Assembly (NCBI GenBank): GCA_945879625.1
Contig: CAMCVA010000014.1
Coordinates: 1 to 51,193 of the forward strand
DNA from: Flavobacterium psychrophilum
GTDB taxonomy: Bacteria; Bacteroidota; Bacteroidia; Flavobacteriales; Flavobacteriaceae
Reading direction: 5' to 3'
Length of the DNA: 51,193 nucleotides
Every line of letters begins with the position of its first letter. The stretch's first letter is position 1. The notes beneath the pieces are model-generated. The model was not told the origin of the DNA. It saw nothing but the letters and a program-made list of their open reading frames with translations, and searched no databases. The translations under genes were made by a program, and so were the position numbers. This document shows positions 49,067 to 51,193 of this stretch, piece by piece.

Positions 49067-51193
49067 CTACTCAAAACAAGTTGATTGAATGCTCACATAC
49101 GTTTGCGTTGCGCCTGGAGCCCATGCTGTTTTTGAAATTGTAGGATTAGCTACATTTAGTGTTGTTGATGAAACTGTAGTGTTGTTTGTTATTGACAAGG
49201 TTGAACTGCTCACGCAACAACTGGCATAGGTAGGATTCACTTTTACAATTTTTATATCAGATTGGCCCAAGCCCGAACATACTGTAGAGCCAAATAAAAT
49301 ACTAGACGAGCCTTCAAAAAGCACCTTGGTAAATTGATCATTATCCACCACACTATTGAAAGGCCCAGTTGAAACTACGGCATTATAACTGCTGCCCGCT
49401 GCGTCTATCCAAATGGCAAAACCTTTAAAATATTCCCCGGTTTTATAGACTTGTCCAACTAAGCAAATTCGATTCAATTGGGCATTGTAGTTGATTCCAC
49501 CCAAAATATATCCTGTAGTAGTAGCATAGGCGCCATCAAAATTAATTTGCTTTCCGTAAAGCACCGCCCCGGCCGAAGTGAGTACATAATAGCGCAATTT
49601 TGTTGCATTAGCTAAACCTACAATTACATTGTTAGAGGCATCTAGGGCCAATTGCCCACTATCATTTATTTCTCCTAAAAATTTAGTCCATTGCGGTGAT
49701 AAATTAGTATCAAACTTAGTTAATGTCGCTGTATCTTGTATACCAACAATTGATCTATATAAACAATAAATACTGCCATCTGGTGAAACAATCAAATCAT
49801 ATAACATACTAGAATTAGCTCCAAGCGGATTAAATTGTACTTTACTAACTACATCTAAGTTAGCATCTAAAACAACTAAATCCAACCCGTTGCCTTGTGC
49901 CAAAAAAACATAATTGCCATTGGGAAGTTTTTTAAATCCTTTCCCTTCAGATAAAGCAGCTGTATTAAAACCAACTCTTAATACATAATCAAACGCACCT
50001 TGTACAACTCCATTAGAGGATATTTTATAAACAAAACTGGAAAGTGAAGTTGAACGATTAGAATCGCCGAAAATAAATAAAGAATTGATTGTAGAATCAT
50101 AAAACAAACTCTTGTAAGTAGTATTTTGATTAGCGTTAGAATCATTAAATGCGAATTTTGAAACTATAGCTCCCAACTGATTTAGGTGTATTATATTAGT
50201 TTTTACTGAAGATGATGGATAAACACCTGTTGCATCACCTTGAGCCAAGATCCAATACCCTCCCGCGCCATCTGAAACTGCATCAATTAATCCATCATAA
50301 TCCGCAGTTCCTATGGTCATACAGCCACTAGCCGCGCCCAAAATGGGCAAGTTGCTGTTTTGGTTGTTTGCAAAACCAGGCGGCGTTGAGCTAGAAGGAA
50401 TGGTTAATCCGGCCAAATTTACACTGTTGCCGTTGCTCAATGTAAGTATATTATTGGCCAAGCTCAATACCTGTAATTCGTTGGTTGGGTCGCTATCAGC
50501 ATCGTTGTTTGATATTGAGCCCCCATTATCGCTTAATGTAATGGTAGAACCTTCTAATGAAATAGTTTGTGCTATCCCAACTCCTGAAGGACCTTCTTCA
50601 CCTTGTGGTCCTGCTGGGCCAGTAGCGCCAAGCAAACTCAATAACCACTGTGTTTCGGTACCCACAAATCCATTGGCAATCGCGAGTTGATAGGCTGATA
50701 GGCCAGTTATTCCTTGTGGGCCTTGAGGACCTTGTGGGCCAGCTGCACCTGTTGCACCCGTGGCGCCTTGCGGACCAGTTGTTCCTGTGGCGCCCAGTAA
50801 ACTCAACAACCACTGTGTTTCGGTGCCTACAAATCCATTGGCAACTGCAACTTGGTAAGCTGACATTCCATTTGTTCCGTTTGTTCCATTTGCACCAGCA
50901 GGGCCTGTAGCACCTGTCAAACCTTGAATTCCTTGCGGGCCTTGTGGGCCAACGGCACCGTCGATACCATTTGTTCCGTTTGCTCCAGAAGGACCAGTTA
51001 GTCCAATTGGACCTTGAGAACCAGTTGCTCCTGTTAATCCTTGAATTCCTTGAGGACCTTGCGGTCCAACTGCGCCATCAATTCCATTCGTTCCGTTTGC
51101 TCCGGCTGGACCCGTTAAGCCAACAGGGCCTTGAGCACCGGTAGCGCCGGTCAAACCTTGAGGTCCAGTTGCTCCTGTTAATCCTTGAATACC
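49067..51193 (-). CDS. Collagen-like repeat protein with C-terminal adhesin-like region, 5' end missing
   Basis: The open frame enters from beyond the window (first visible codons GIQGLTGATGPQGL) and stops at 49067, giving at least 709 residues. The N-terminal visible 200 residues are Gly-X-Y triplets, interrupted by two SAYQ(V/L)A(V/I)ANGFVGTETQW modules (50863-50792, 50698-50627), a linker also seen in collagen-like phage and surface proteins. Then comes VGIAQTISLEGSTITLSDNGG and a beta-rich region of about 430 residues with propeller-like repeats (GGYWILAQGDATG; NGNYVFLAQGNG), ending in STCFE. Probably a secreted surface fibre or adhesin. No type IX sorting domain is evident, and the signal peptide is out of view. 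Confidence 0.85.
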   Translation of the reverse strand, partial: GIQGLTGATGPQGLTGATGAQGPVGLTGPAGANGTNGIDGAVGPQGPQGIQGLTGATGSQGPIGLTGPSGANGTNGIDGAVGPQGPQGIQGLTGATGPAGANGTNGTNGMSAYQVAVANGFVGTETQWLLSLLGATGTTGPQGATGATGAAGPQGPQGPQGITGLSAYQLAIANGFVGTETQWLLSLLGATGPAGPQGEEGPSGVGIAQTISLEGSTITLSDNGGSISNNDADSDPTNELQVLSLANNILTLSNGNSVNLAGLTIPSSSTPPGFANNQNSNLPILGAASGCMTIGTADYDGLIDAVSDGAGGYWILAQGDATGVYPSSSVKTNIIHLNQLGAIVSKFAFNDSNANQNTTYKSLFYDSTINSLFIFGDSNRSTSLSSFVYKISSNGVVQGAFDYVLRVGFNTAALSEGKGFKKLPNGNYVFLAQGNGLDLVVLDANLDVVSKVQFNPLGANSSMLYDLIVSPDGSIYCLYRSIVGIQDTATLTKFDTNLSPQWTKFLGEINDSGQLALDASNNVIVGLANATKLRYYVLTSAGAVLYGKQINFDGAYATTTGYILGGINYNAQLNRICLVGQVYKTGEYFKGFAIWIDAAGSSYNAVVSTGPFNSVVDNDQFTKVLFEGSSSILFGSTVCSGLGQSDIKIVKVNPTYASCCVSSSTLSITNNTTVSSTTLNVANPTISKTAWAPGATQTYVSIQSTCFE
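50887..51193 (-). repeat. 117-bp tandem repeats encoding Gly-X-Y triplets
   Basis: Within the collagen-like gene the phrase CCTTGAATTCC (plus strand) recurs at 50922 and 51039, 117 bases apart, matching a 39-residue unit of 13 Gly-X-Y triplets; the next copy at 51183 is 144 bases away because of a 27-base insertion (nine residues). In-frame length changes are expected between strains. Confidence 0.85.

Noticed and set aside
50880..51193. CRISPR-like regular repeats
   Set aside because: The repeats are in frame, 117 bp long without spacers, and encode Gly-X-Y triplets.
49067..51193. Prophage tail fibre
   Set aside because: The SAYQ linker is phage-like, but no other phage gene is visible before the window ends. 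Left open pending upstream sequence.

Overview
This window is chromosomal DNA from a member of the Bacteroidota, most likely a Flavobacterium or a close flavobacterial relative. The reasons are the complete Bat operon (moxR, DUF58, batA-E), a PorZ-like type IX secretion protein with a C-terminal sorting domain, the IPExxxVDY and THC0290_0291-type family proteins, the acpP-fabF-rnc-pyk gene order, and about fifteen upstream boxes fitting the Bacteroidota -7 promoter element TAnnTTTG. I see no tRNA, rRNA, CRISPR array, insertion sequence or prophage.

Layout. 1-293: start of an aldo/keto reductase (minus, cut by the window edge). 514-9515: plus-strand Bat operon, meeting cvpA tail to tail. 10156-12228: small conserved protein, pheS, second small protein. 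12231-15383 (minus): gpsA, an iron-containing alcohol dehydrogenase, 5-formyl-THF cyclo-ligase. 15542-19595: uvrC and a patatin fused to an outer-membrane barrel. 19670-28663: amino-acid permease, homogentisate dioxygenase, HPPD, a candidate small RNA, a DUF3108 protein, tryptophan 2,3-dioxygenase, an M23 lipoprotein and glucose-6-phosphate isomerase. 28811-31105: small membrane protein, RlpA-like protein, CYTH protein, Bax inhibitor-1 family protein. 31177-35630 (minus): acpP, fabF, rnc, IPExxxVDY gene, pyk. 35806-36854: purN and rnhA. 37075-41225 (minus): DUF4163/DUF3298 lipoprotein, ArsC-like protein, EamA transporter, yicC, gmk, nadD. 41331-48078: trans-sulfuration enzyme, THC0290-like protein, gdhA, porZ, recO. 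49067 to the end (minus): C-terminal part of a collagen-like protein.

Functionally the window is mostly housekeeping (translation, nucleotide and NAD synthesis, lipid synthesis, repair, central carbon) plus envelope functions (Bat, PorZ, patatin-barrel, RlpA, M23) and aromatic amino-acid breakdown. The less ordinary content is between genes: a mosaic of interspersed repeat modules in several spacers, with a 325-bp tandem duplication near 48.2-48.8 kb; a candidate small RNA at about 23.9-24.0 kb with its own promoter-like box and a strong terminator; a terminator-like hairpin inside the first codons of rnc; and a promoter placed so close to uvrC that its mRNA should be almost leaderless.
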